Of a DNA stretch of 43,948 nucleotides, positions 30,539-38,405 are shown piece by piece. Under the pieces are notes generated by a model. It was not told the origin of the DNA, did not search any database, and was given only the letters and a program-made list of their open reading frames with translations. The position numbers were made by a program, and so were the translations under genes. The stretch spans positions 1 through 43,948 of the forward strand of contig JADGPA010000028.1 of the NCBI GenBank assembly GCA_017882685.1. The letters are read 5' to 3'. The number at the start of each line of letters is the position of its first letter. Position 1 is the first letter of the stretch. This DNA is from Propionibacteriaceae bacterium. GTDB taxonomy: Bacteria; Actinomycetota; Actinomycetes; Propionibacteriales; Propionibacteriaceae.

Positions 30539-31776
30539 GAGTAGGCACCCTTCTGCTGGCTGAGTTGCGGGGCGATCGGCAGGACGGCAGTCACCTGGAA
30601 CCCGCCGCTGGGACGGGCGCGGGTGAGCAGGCGTCCACCCATCGACGAGACGCGCTCGTGCATGCCGCGCAGCCCGTGCCCCGGGTTCAGCGGCACCGCG
30701 GACGGGGTCGCGACGCCATTGTCCAGCACGTCGATGGCGATCTCGCGCATGCCGTAGGTGATCGTCACCAACGCCGTCGCCTCCGGCCCCGCGTGCTTGA
30801 GGAAGTTGGTGAGCGCCTCCTGCACCACCCGGTAGGCGGTGAGCTCCATCGCCGGCGGCACCTTCGGCGGCTGGCCGTGGATGGCCAGCTGCACCCGATC
30901 GCTGGTGCGCGCCACCAGGTCGGGGATGTCGATGAGGCGGGGGGCCGGCGCGAAGTCGGCCTGCGTGCCGGGCTCCGGCTCGTCCCGCAGGACGCCGAGG
31001 ATGCGCCGCATCTCGCTGAGCGCCTCGCGTCCGGTCTCGGCGATGGTGTTCAGCGCTTCCGTGGCAGCCTCCGGCTTCTTGGCAGCCATCGCCCGTCCGC
31101 CCTCGGCCTGGACGATCATCACCGACAGCGAGTGGGCGACGATGTCGTGCAGCTCGCGGGCGATCTGCGTGCGGGCCCGCGACTCGGCCAACCGCGTGTC
31201 CTGCTCCCGCTCGGTGAGGATGGTTCGGTATCGCTCCTCCGCGGCCGCCACCCGGTGAAGATGCGCCTCACTGGATTCCCGCACCCGCCGTCCGACCGCG
31301 TAGGGGGTGATCACGAGGCCCATGCAGACGAACCAGGCCAGCATCAGCCAGATCAGGTCGCGGATGCTGGGGTGGCTGACGTCCAGCAGGATCCACCGGA
31401 TCGGGCCGAGCACGGACCCGATCGCGCCGAAGGCGAGCACGATCCGTGCAGGACGGCCGGGTACCCACCGGGCCACCGAGTACGCCACAACCGGGACGGC
31501 GACGAGGGTCGCCATCGGGTCGGAGGTGAGCACCATCTGCATCAAGCCAGCGACTGTCACGCCAAGGAGGGCGAGCAGCGGGGAGTGCCGGCGGAGGACC
31601 AGCGACCCGACCATCAGCAGCGCGCCGAGGAACAGCCAGGTGGAGGGGCCGGCTGCGAATCCGCGCACGCCGTACGGCGGGACGGTGAGCAGCGCGAGCC
31701 CAGCAGCCAGCGCGGCGTCGAGCACCCAGTCGTGCCGGGTCGCGCCGGGCGGGAAGAGCAATGCGTTCGCTTCCAT
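30535..31776 (-). CDS. Two-component sensor histidine kinase (NarL-type partner)
   Basis: 413 residues. N-terminal membrane part of about 4-6 helices (LDAALAAGLALLTVPPYG, LFLGALLMVGSLVL, LALLGVTVAGLMQMV, WLMLAWFVCMGLVITPYAVG), then a HisKA_3 dimerisation domain with the phospho-His in IARELHDIVAHSLSVMIVQ, and a HATPase_c domain (VVQEALTNFLKHAG, VLDNGVATPS, GHGLRGMHERVSSMGG). There is no extracellular sensor domain; it probably senses within the membrane, like cell-envelope stress kinases of this class. ATG 31776 is used; a TTG at 31785 is possible. It is divergent from the Septum_form lipoprotein, 54 bases apart. Confidence 0.93.
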   Translation of the reverse strand: MEANALLFPPGATRHDWVLDAALAAGLALLTVPPYGVRGFAAGPSTWLFLGALLMVGSLVLRRHSPLLALLGVTVAGLMQMVLTSDPMATLVAVPVVAYSVARWVPGRPARIVLAFGAIGSVLGPIRWILLDVSHPSIRDLIWLMLAWFVCMGLVITPYAVGRRVRESSEAHLHRVAAAEERYRTILTEREQDTRLAESRARTQIARELHDIVAHSLSVMIVQAEGGRAMAAKKPEAATEALNTIAETGREALSEMRRILGVLRDEPEPGTQADFAPAPRLIDIPDLVARTSDRVQLAIHGQPPKVPPAMELTAYRVVQEALTNFLKHAGPEATALVTITYGMREIAIDVLDNGVATPSAVPLNPGHGLRGMHERVSSMGGRLLTRARPSGGFQVTAVLPIAPQLSQQKGAYS

Positions 31777-31830
31777 CGGTGCCAAGACTATGGCCCGTTA
31801 CCATGGGCCCAGCGAAGAGTTGGGGTGCCG

Positions 31831-32664
31831 ATGCGCAGGAATCCGGCATGGCTGGGTGTGGGCCTGGCCCTGTGCCTCGCCGCTTGCACCCCCGCGGGCG
31901 CGGGCCCGGCCGGCAGTCCCGGTCCTGTGACGAGTGCTGCGGCCAGCACGTCGACCCCTGAACCGGTGACCGTACTGAAGGTCGGCGACTGCACCGGCCC
32001 GATCGACCTCAGCGGCGCCTCGATCACCAGCCTGCCCGCCGTGCCCTGCGACCAGGCCCACTACTACGAGGTGCACGCGACCTTCCCGCTCACCGGGGAC
32101 GCCTTCCCAGGGACCGAGACCCTTGCGGACCAGGCCGCCGCGCAGTGCGCCCCGGCCTTCGTCGACTACGTGGGTGTCGAGCCCGCGTTCGGTCGCTACA
32201 CCTCCGCCTACATCGCCCCGGACGAGGCGGCGTGGGCTGTGCCGGAGAACCGCGTGATCACCTGCCTTGTCGGCTCGGCCGACGGCGGTCTTGTCGGCTC
32301 CGCCAAGAACGACTTCCTCGTCTTCCCGAAGACCGGCCAGTGCACCGGCCCGCAGAACGTGCCTGCGCTGGAGGTGAAGATCATCGACTGCGCGGAGTCG
32401 CACTCCTACGAGGTGTTCGCAGCGAAGAAGGTCGACTCCGCCACCGCTCCCACCAAGACCGAACTCGACAAGCTGTTCGCGTCGGTCTGCCAGGCCGGCT
32501 TCAAGGACTTCGTCGGCATCGACGTCGGCAAGTCGAAGTACGAGGTGACCTACTTCATCGCAGGCACCGACGTCTGGAAGAAGGTCGCCGACCACCGCAT
32601 CGTCTGCAGCGCCGGCTCTCCCGACGCCGGCATTCAGGGCTCCCTGAAGGGCGTCAAGAAGTAG
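31831..32664 (+). CDS. Septum_form-family lipoprotein
   Basis: 277 residues with a lipoprotein signal (LGVGLALCLAAC, lipid-modified Cys19) and a Ser/Thr/Pro/Ala-rich spacer. Two copies of the Septum_form-like unit follow: VGDCTGPIDL, VPCDQAHYYEVHATFPLTG and CAPAFVDYVG in the first, and TGQCTGPQNV, IIDCAESHSYEVFAAKKV and CQAGFKDFVG in the second. Paired cysteines in each unit suggest disulfides. The family name comes from an association with septum formation in actinobacteria; the molecular role is unknown. ATG 31831 has GGGGTG upstream. Its 3' end overlaps the convergent VOC gene by 11 bases. The divergent two-component system is a plausible regulator (inference). Confidence 0.82.
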   Translation: MRRNPAWLGVGLALCLAACTPAGAGPAGSPGPVTSAAASTSTPEPVTVLKVGDCTGPIDLSGASITSLPAVPCDQAHYYEVHATFPLTGDAFPGTETLADQAAAQCAPAFVDYVGVEPAFGRYTSAYIAPDEAAWAVPENRVITCLVGSADGGLVGSAKNDFLVFPKTGQCTGPQNVPALEVKIIDCAESHSYEVFAAKKVDSATAPTKTELDKLFASVCQAGFKDFVGIDVGKSKYEVTYFIAGTDVWKKVADHRIVCSAGSPDAGIQGSLKGVKK

Positions 32665-33124
32665 CAGCGGCGTCCGCCGCGGCTTCCAGTTCTGCGATGA
32701 CGATGCGTCGCTGTTGCAGCATCGCCTGCGTTGCGGCCTGCGCCCGGCGCGGGTCCGGGTCGCCCATCAGCTCGGTCAGCCGCTGCGGCACGATCTGCCA
32801 CGACAGCCCCCACGGGTCCTTCAGCCAGCCGCACATCGACTCCGCGCCGCCGCCGGCGATCAGGCCGTCCCAGTAGCGGTCGACCTCGGCCTGGTCGGCG
32901 CAGGTGACGCTGAGCGATGCCGACTCGTTGAGGCTGAACTCGGAGCGCTGGCAGATCGCCCGGAATTCGGTGCCGTTCATGCGCCAGTCGGCCAGCCACA
33001 CCTCGTCGGCCATCTCGCCCATGCGTTGCAGGGAGTGCACCTCCGAATCGGGGAACAGGCTGGTGTAGCGGTCCAGTGCGTCCTTGAGGTCCTTCTGGAA
33101 CCACAGGCAGGTGATGATGGTCAT
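32654..33124 (-). CDS. VOC-family protein (PhnB-like glyoxalase fold)
   Basis: 156 residues with the PhnB/3-demethylubiquinone methyltransferase-like pattern: MTIITCLWFQKDLKDALDRY, TSLFPDSEV, FRAICQRSEFSLNESASLSV, AEVDRYWDGLIAGGGAESMC and GWLKDPWGLSWQIVPQRL. The paired beta-alpha-beta-beta-beta units form the VOC fold; the usual metal ligands are only partly present, as in other PhnB-like proteins. The last gene of an ArsR-SRPBCC-VOC operon, starting in an ATGA overlap. The C-terminal helix (about 130-156) is Ala-rich. Substrate unknown. Confidence 0.87.
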   Translation of the reverse strand: MTIITCLWFQKDLKDALDRYTSLFPDSEVHSLQRMGEMADEVWLADWRMNGTEFRAICQRSEFSLNESASLSVTCADQAEVDRYWDGLIAGGGAESMCGWLKDPWGLSWQIVPQRLTELMGDPDPRRAQAATQAMLQQRRIVIAELEAAADAAATS

Positions 33125-33606
33125 GAGAGCCCTTCCGAGAGCAGTTCGTCCAGCTTGTTGTACCCGTCATTCACGCCGGTCTCCATGCCGCTGGCCAGCC
33201 ACTGGTCGCGGCTCTCGAAGCTGTCGACCAGAGAGGTGGCCACCAGGCGGGTGCGGCCGTCCCCGAGGTCGGTGAGCGTCAGCGTCTCCAGCGATACCCC
33301 GTCGGGCCAGCCGTCGAAGGTGAAGGTCTGGACGATGCGGTTCGGGGACACCTCGTGGAAGCAGCCGTGGAAGGAGTACTCCTCGCCGTCGCGCAGGTTG
33401 GAGAACGCCCAGCTGCCGCCGGTACGGGCGTCCCAGTGGTCGATACGGGTGGAGACGTCGTTCGGGCCGACCCATTTCGCGTACAGGTCGGGGTCCATGT
33501 GCGCCTGGAACAGCTGCTCCGGGGTTGCGGCGAAGTCCCGGGTGATGCGGATCAGCGGCACCTTCGGATCGGCTTCGATCTGGGTCGAGTGGTAGGTGAC
33601 GGTCAT
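33121..33606 (-). CDS. SRPBCC (AHSA1-like) protein
   Basis: 161 residues of the START-like AHSA1 family: IRITRDFAATPEQLFQAHMD, YAKWVGPNDVSTRIDHWDAR, TGGSWAFSNL, FHGCFHEVSPNRIVQTFTFD, and the C-terminal helix SGMETGVNDGYNKLDELLS. The fold makes a hydrophobic cavity for ligands. It is the middle gene of the ArsR operon with 4-base overlaps on both sides, the common ArsR-SRPBCC pairing in which the ArsR protein controls the set. No enzymatic activity can be assigned. Confidence 0.9.
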   Translation of the reverse strand: MTVTYHSTQIEADPKVPLIRITRDFAATPEQLFQAHMDPDLYAKWVGPNDVSTRIDHWDARTGGSWAFSNLRDGEEYSFHGCFHEVSPNRIVQTFTFDGWPDGVSLETLTLTDLGDGRTRLVATSLVDSFESRDQWLASGMETGVNDGYNKLDELLSEGLS

Positions 33607-33992
33607 CGGTTCGTCCCTTCTGGTTGGTTGTTCCTCGGTGGCCGGGCGAAGACCGCCGTCTGCGGGTAGGCCTCGTCGGCCGCCAGTTCTGCGAGCACCG
33701 CGTCGAGGCGCTGGTAGCGGTCCTCTGCACGGCGGCGGTACAGCTCAAGCCAGTCGGTGACCGGGGCCAGCACCTCGGCCTCGAGGTGGACGGGCCGACG
33801 CTGCGCTTCGCGTCTCTTGGAGACCAGTCCGGCGCGTTCCAGCACCGAGAGGTGCTTGGACACCGCCTGCAGGCTCATCGCATACGGGGCGGCGAGCTCC
33901 GCAACGCTGGCATCGCCGCTGGCAAGCCGGGCGACCAGGTCGCGGCGGGTCGGGTCAGCGAGTGCCGCGAACGTGCGGGAGAGCTGGTCCAT
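33603..33992 (-). CDS. ArsR-family repressor of the SRPBCC-VOC operon
   Basis: 129 residues, winged helix: RTFAALADPTRRDLVARLAS, VAELAAPYAMSLQAVSKHLS, VLERAGLVSKRREAQ and RPVHLEAEVLAPVTDWLELY. No cysteine metal site is present, so it is not a metal sensor; this subgroup pairs with SRPBCC proteins. Two palindromes lie upstream, the nearer one 10 bases before the ATG and overlapping the Shine-Dalgarno GAGGAGC, which fits autorepression. The C-terminal tail (about 110-129) is Pro/Arg-rich. Confidence 0.9.
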   Translation of the reverse strand: MDQLSRTFAALADPTRRDLVARLASGDASVAELAAPYAMSLQAVSKHLSVLERAGLVSKRREAQRRPVHLEAEVLAPVTDWLELYRRRAEDRYQRLDAVLAELAADEAYPQTAVFARPPRNNQPEGTNR

Positions 33993-34001
33993 TGATGCTC
34001 C

Positions 34002-34063
34002 TCAACCGATTGGTTGATTACAACGTACCCGGATCACCCTTAGGTAGTCAACCAGTTGGTTGA
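34002..34063. promoter_or_regulatory. Two palindromic operators upstream of the ArsR operon
   Basis: TCAACCGATTGGTTGA (34002-34017) and TCAACCAGTTGGTTGA (34048-34063) share perfect TCAACC/GGTTGA arms around a 4-base centre; the centres are 46 bases apart. Both are followed by TTA or TAA. The first lies against the Shine-Dalgarno of the arsR gene, the second just after the stop of the FMN reductase gene. They are very probably ArsR-dimer binding sites with the promoter between or across them. Confidence 0.75.
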
Positions 34064-34069
34064 TAACCC

Positions 34070-34669
34070 TCACTGGCCGCCCAGGAGGTCGGCGAAGTCG
34101 ACAACCTCGAAGTCGTCGTCGCCCTTCGCCGGGTTGGCGCCGAGCACCAGCTGGGCGAACGCTTCGGCAGCCCTGCGGATGCGCTTCTCGAGCTTGCCGC
34201 CTTCCGTGCCCCAATCCTTGGTGGCAGCGAACACCGGATATGTCGCGACAAGGGCTTTCAGGTAGTAGAACAGCGGCAGCATGGCGTGCTCGATCACCAG
34301 CGAATGCCGGGCGGTGCCGCCGGTCGCGGCCAGCAGCACTGGGCGTCCCTTCATCGCACTCTCGTCAAGGGCGTCGAAGAAGAGCTTGAACAAGCCGGAG
34401 TACGAGCCGTTGAAGACCGGGGTGACGGTGATCACGCCGTCGGCTGCGCAGACCTCGTCGAAGGCCTCTCGCAGCCCAGCGCCGGGCAGGCGCGTAGCCA
34501 GGTGGTTGGCGAGTTCGACGGCAAGGGTGCGTAGCTCGATGTGGGTCACCTCGGCAGGGACGCCAGCTTCGCGCAGGGCCGCAACGCTGGCATCGGCCAG
34601 CCGCTCGCCGAGCAGGCGGCTCGAGGAGGGGTTGCCGGTGCCGGCAGTGATCACGACCAGCTTGGTCAT
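34070..34669 (-). CDS. FMN reductase of the CE1759 family
   Basis: 199 residues of the flavodoxin-like NADPH-dependent FMN reductase fold: LVVITAGTGNPSSSRLLGER (phosphate loop), VITVTPVFNGSYSGLFKLFF, and LLAATGGTARHSLVIEHAML. It starts at ATG 34669 in a TGATG overlap with the preceding monooxygenase gene (a GTG at 34672 is also possible). Such reductases supply reduced FMN to the partner LLM monooxygenase; this pair is a named duo in corynebacteria and relatives (CE1758/CE1759). Confidence 0.9.
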   Translation of the reverse strand: MTKLVVITAGTGNPSSSRLLGERLADASVAALREAGVPAEVTHIELRTLAVELANHLATRLPGAGLREAFDEVCAADGVITVTPVFNGSYSGLFKLFFDALDESAMKGRPVLLAATGGTARHSLVIEHAMLPLFYYLKALVATYPVFAATKDWGTEGGKLEKRIRRAAEAFAQLVLGANPAKGDDDFEVVDFADLLGGQ

Positions 34670-35844
34670 CACAGGCTCCGGTCGGCCGGCTCGGGAGAGC
34701 GGCCGGTGACGGTGTCGAGGATGGCACGGGACGGCAGCTGTTCAGCCGCGGCAGCCGAGGAGTCGGCCTCACGGAGCCTGGCAGCAGCCACCAGGGATGC
34801 ATGCGTCGGGGCGTCCGGGATGTGGGCGGGGCGGCCCTCCGCATAGCCCTTGCGGAGCTCGGGAAGGATCTCACCGAGCAGGTCGAGCTGTTCCAGGACC
34901 GTCTGCAGCGGCAGGCCGGCGTGGTCGAGCAGGAACAGCTGCCGCTGGTAGTGGCCGACCTCCTTGGTGAAGGACAGCGTGCGCTCCAGCACCTCCTGCG
35001 GCGAGCCGACCGTCAGCGGGGTCTCCGCCATGAACTCCTCGAGGCTCGGCCCGTAGCCATAGACCGGGGCGACGTCGAAGTATGGCCGGAACTCGTTGAT
35101 CGCGTCCTGGCTCTTGCGGCGCATGAAGAACTGCCCGCCCAGGCCGACGATCGCGGTGTCGGCGGGCCCATGGCCGTGGTGCTCGAAGCGGCGGCGGTAC
35201 AGGTTCACCATGCGCTTGGTGTGGGACATGTTCCAGAAGATGTTGTTGTGGAAGAAGCCGTCGCCGTAGTAGGCAGCCTGTTCGGCGATTTCCGGGCTGC
35301 GGATCGAGCCGTGCCACACGAACGGCGGCACGCCGTCGAGCGGGCGCGGTACGAGCGTGAAGCCCTGCAACGCGGTGCGGAACTTGCCTTCGGCGTTGAC
35401 GACCTCCTCGCGCCAGAGCTTGCGCAGCAACGCGTAGTTCTCGATGGCCAGCGGGATGCCGTCGCGGATATCGCGCCCGAACCAGGGGTAGACGGGGCCA
35501 GTGTTTCCGCGTCCCAACATGAGGTCGACCCGGCCGTCCGCGAGGTGCTGGAGCACCGAGTAGTCCTCCGCGATCTTCACCGGGTCGTTGGTGGTGATCA
35601 GCGTGGTGGCTGTGGAGAGGATCAGGGTCGAGGTCTGCGCGGCGATGAAACCCAGCAGCGTCGTCGGAGAGCTGGGATGGAACGGTGGGTTGTGGTGCTC
35701 GCCGAGGGCGAAGACGTCGAGCCCGATCTCCTCGGCCTTCTTCGCAATCGTGACGGCTGCCTTGATGCGCTCGTGCTCGCTTGGCACGCGCCCGGTGGTC
35801 GGGTCGGGCGTGACGTCGCCGACGGAGAAGAGGCCCAGCTGCAT
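34669..35844 (-). CDS. LLM-class flavin monooxygenase of the CE1758 family
   Basis: 391 residues of the bacterial luciferase-like TIM barrel: MQLGLFSVGDVTPDPTTGR, IGLDVFALGEHHNPPFHPSS, LSTATTLITTNDPVKIAEDY, VDLMLGRGNTGPVYPWFGRD and VGSPQEVLERTLSF. The extra C-terminal 60 residues are Ala-rich and probably flexible. ATG 35844 has GGAG 7 bases upstream; a longer frame upstream is not needed. It is co-transcribed with the FMN reductase. The oxidised substrate is unknown. Confidence 0.9.
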   Translation of the reverse strand: MQLGLFSVGDVTPDPTTGRVPSEHERIKAAVTIAKKAEEIGLDVFALGEHHNPPFHPSSPTTLLGFIAAQTSTLILSTATTLITTNDPVKIAEDYSVLQHLADGRVDLMLGRGNTGPVYPWFGRDIRDGIPLAIENYALLRKLWREEVVNAEGKFRTALQGFTLVPRPLDGVPPFVWHGSIRSPEIAEQAAYYGDGFFHNNIFWNMSHTKRMVNLYRRRFEHHGHGPADTAIVGLGGQFFMRRKSQDAINEFRPYFDVAPVYGYGPSLEEFMAETPLTVGSPQEVLERTLSFTKEVGHYQRQLFLLDHAGLPLQTVLEQLDLLGEILPELRKGYAEGRPAHIPDAPTHASLVAAARLREADSSAAAAEQLPSRAILDTVTGRSPEPADRSL

Positions 35845-35956
35845 GAGTGCTCCAAATGATTGTGGATTCAACTACTCGGAACGCCGGCGCCGCATCGACT
35901 ATTCCTGCCACGATCCTCACCCATCACCCGGGGTGGTGGCCATACTGGGGGCCACC

Positions 35957-37063
35957 ATGAAGAACGCCGCGAGGAGAAGCCTCGCAGCCCTGCTGCTCGT
36001 TCTTGCCGGCTGCAGCGCGCCCGTGGTCCCCGCGGCCGAGGCACCGCTCACCGAGAAGGTCATCGCCCTGATCGCTGAGGAGCACCTCGGCAAGCCGTTC
36101 ACCGCCTCTTCGGCCTCCGTGCACGAGGAGCACGAGCCCGATGCGGTCGGGGCCGCGGTGCACTACCGCGCCATCGCGACCAGCCGCCTGTGGTCGGCGG
36201 CGATCACCTACGGTCCGTCGATGCGGATGATCGAAGGCCGCTGCGAACCCCTGTCGACCGAAGCGCCCCAGCCAACCTGCTTCTGGCAGGACGGGGTCCG
36301 GATCGCCTGGTTCACCGACACCGGCCAGCTGTTCCTCACCTCGCCGCGGCAGGGGGAATTCGTGAACGTCGCTGTCGACAACCTCACGCGTCAGGCCGAC
36401 CCCCGCAACGGCACCGGCCAGGTGGCCCTGGACAGGCTGGTCGGGCTCGCCGCCGACCCACGGCTGGACGCCACCACGGATGCCACCCTCGCCGCCGCCG
36501 CCGAGGCCTCCCCCCGTTGGACCGACGACCCCGGTTGCGAACGCGCCACCGCCACCGGGCCGATCCCCCTGCCGGCCGTCCCCAGCCCAGCCACCGAGCC
36601 GACCTCCCCACAGGCGGTCTCCGCCGTGGTCGCCTCCCACGTCGCTGGCACCTGTGCTGCCGACTGGAACCCGGTGGATCCGGGCCCGGTGGGCGGCATG
36701 GTCTATCTCACCGCGGGCAGGGAGTGGGTCGCCGCCTACCTGTCCACCGACCCGCGGTTCAGCAGGTGCTACTGGGGCGAGTGCACGCAGAAGGGCGGGG
36801 TGATCACGTCCTACCTGCGCTCGTCCGACGAGACCTATCCCACCCACGTGCGGATGGTGCGTCGTATCGAGGGCGGCTACCTGGTCGTCGAAGAAGCTGC
36901 CCTTGGTGTGGACTGGGAGGATCGCCCCTTCCCCGTCCCGCTGACCGTGATGCGCGACATCCTGTTCGACCAGCGACTCGCCTTCACGGCCGATCCTGCC
37001 CTCAACGAAGCGGGGCTAGAGCTCGCGATGTGCTGGCGGCTCTTCGATTACGCCGGAGAGTAG
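35957..37063 (+). CDS. Uncharacterised lipoprotein
   Basis: 368 residues with a lipoprotein signal (LAALLLVLAGC, Cys19). Two similar halves are faintly visible, each with VSAVV- or VIALI-type helices and a Trp/Cys-rich region (PTCFWQDGVRIAWFTDTGQL; RFSRCYWGECTQKGGVI), and a Pro/Thr/Ala-rich joint near residue 200. I do not recognise a named domain. ATG 35957 is preceded by CATACT and GGGGG, so initiation signals are mixed. The mscS gene starts 24 bases after its stop, so both membrane-associated products may be linked. Confidence 0.75.
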   Translation: MKNAARRSLAALLLVLAGCSAPVVPAAEAPLTEKVIALIAEEHLGKPFTASSASVHEEHEPDAVGAAVHYRAIATSRLWSAAITYGPSMRMIEGRCEPLSTEAPQPTCFWQDGVRIAWFTDTGQLFLTSPRQGEFVNVAVDNLTRQADPRNGTGQVALDRLVGLAADPRLDATTDATLAAAAEASPRWTDDPGCERATATGPIPLPAVPSPATEPTSPQAVSAVVASHVAGTCAADWNPVDPGPVGGMVYLTAGREWVAAYLSTDPRFSRCYWGECTQKGGVITSYLRSSDETYPTHVRMVRRIEGGYLVVEEAALGVDWEDRPFPVPLTVMRDILFDQRLAFTADPALNEAGLELAMCWRLFDYAGE

Positions 37064-37086
37064 GCCCGATCCGTCAGAATGAACCC

Positions 37087-37974
37087 ATGACGCCGCTCGC
37101 GCTCAACTGGACCTGGCCGGACACACCCATCGCCATCGCGATCATCATTGCCGTCGCCCTGATTTGTCGCTGGCTGATCGTCCGCGCGATCAAGTACGGC
37201 ACGCAGGCGGCGATCCATCGCGCGTCGATGCAGCGCAGGCATCCCGAGTCGAGGGCCCAGCGGATCCTCGCGATGGCGACCGGCGCTGACAACGAACGCT
37301 ACGAGCAGCGGATCTCAACGGTGGCCTCGCTGCTGCGCAACCTCACCTCGATCATCCTCGGGGCCGTCGTGGTGCTGACCATCATGGGGGTGTTCGAGAT
37401 CCCGCTGGCGCCAGTGCTGACCTCTGCCGGCGTCGGTGGCATCGCGCTTGCTTTCGGCGCGCAGAGCCTTGTGAAGGACTTCCTCTCCGGCATCTTCATG
37501 ATCATGGAGGACCAGTACGGGGTAGGGGACTTGATCGACACCGGCGACGTTCGGGGCACCGTCGAGGAGGTCGGGTTGCGGGTCACACGGGTCAGGGACG
37601 CCACCGGCACCGTCTGGTACGTCCGCAACGGCGAGATCCTGAAACTCGGCAACCAGAGCCAGGGCTGGTCGACGGCGATCATCGACGTCCCCGTCGCCTA
37701 CGACGAGGATGCCGGCAAGGTGATGGGCATCCTTGAGGAGGTCGCAGCGGCGATCGACGAAGACCCCGCCTTCGAAGACGTCCTGCTGGAGAAGCCGACC
37801 GTCGCTGGCGTGAACGCTGTCACCGCGACGACGATGAGCATCCGGATGATGGCCAAGACTGCGCCCAACCAGCACTGGGGTCTGCAGCGCGTCCTGCTGG
37901 AGCGGAGCCTGACTTCGTTGGGCAAGGCCGGGGTGCGCAGTCCGTCGCCGAACCTTGGCGTGCTGCCGACCTGA
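37087..37974 (+). CDS. Small-conductance mechanosensitive channel (MscS family)
   Basis: 295 residues. Helices at about 13-35 (IAIAIIIAVALICRWLIV), 86-108 (LRNLTSIILGAVVVLTIMG) and the pore helix with VGGIALAFGAQSLVKDFLSG (about 118-137), then the beta domain FMIMEDQYGVGDLIDTGDVR and TVWYVRNGEILKLGNQSQGW and a C-terminal alpha/beta domain. This is the 3-helix core architecture of MscS-type osmotic safety valves. CAGAAT (37075-37080) lies 6 bases before the ATG, with no clear Shine-Dalgarno. Confidence 0.93.
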   Translation: MTPLALNWTWPDTPIAIAIIIAVALICRWLIVRAIKYGTQAAIHRASMQRRHPESRAQRILAMATGADNERYEQRISTVASLLRNLTSIILGAVVVLTIMGVFEIPLAPVLTSAGVGGIALAFGAQSLVKDFLSGIFMIMEDQYGVGDLIDTGDVRGTVEEVGLRVTRVRDATGTVWYVRNGEILKLGNQSQGWSTAIIDVPVAYDEDAGKVMGILEEVAAAIDEDPAFEDVLLEKPTVAGVNAVTATTMSIRMMAKTAPNQHWGLQRVLLERSLTSLGKAGVRSPSPNLGVLPT

Positions 37975-38047
37975 GCCGGCGAAGATTCTGCTGATGTTGG
38001 ACGATCCGGCCGCGGCGCCGCGGAGAGGGGATTAGCGTCAGGGTTGA

Positions 38048-38065
38048 GGGCCGTACCCACGGCCC
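38048..38065 (+). terminator. Hairpin GGGCCGT-ACCC-ACGGCCC after mscS
   Basis: A perfect 7-bp stem with a 4-base loop about 75 bases after the mscS stop and 15 before the next start codon. A second palindrome CCGCGGCGCCGCGG lies about 35 bases earlier. Either may end mscS transcription; the second could be in the leader of the next gene. Confidence 0.3.
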
Positions 38066-38080
38066 GGGGCGGTGGGAGCA

Positions 38081-38404
38081 ATGATCATTGTCGAGCTCGA
38101 GGACCTGCGATCCGGCCTCGACCAGACCATCGACTTCCCCGGCGTTCGCGCCACCGTCCGACTCACCGAGATCGCTCGGGCCGCGGCGGAGGACTCAGGC
38201 GCCTGGACGGGGCTCGCCACCCTGGTCGAGTCGGAGTTGCAGGACGAGGTGAACCGGCTCGTCCATCGCACCGCGCGCCGCACCGCACACCAGCCGCCGT
38301 TCACCGTGGACTGCCGAGACCTGCCACCGGTGCTCGACGGAGCCGTGCGGATCGTGCGGTTGCAGGTCGGGGATGGCGGACCGGAACTCACGGCCGCCGG
38401 GTAG
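38081..38404 (+). CDS. Hypothetical 107-residue protein
   Basis: Soluble, with a beta-rich N-terminus (MIIVELEDLRSGLDQTIDFP) and a central helix (WTGLATLVESELQDEVNRLV) followed by a basic stretch. No family is recognised and no signal peptide is present. Codon use is like that of its neighbours, so it is probably real. ATG 38081 follows GGTGGGAG; a GTG at 38072 is an alternative. Its stop codon lies 1 base from the stop of the convergent exporter gene. Confidence 0.55.
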   Translation: MIIVELEDLRSGLDQTIDFPGVRATVRLTEIARAAAEDSGAWTGLATLVESELQDEVNRLVHRTARRTAHQPPFTVDCRDLPPVLDGAVRIVRLQVGDGGPELTAAG

Positions 38405-38405
38405 C

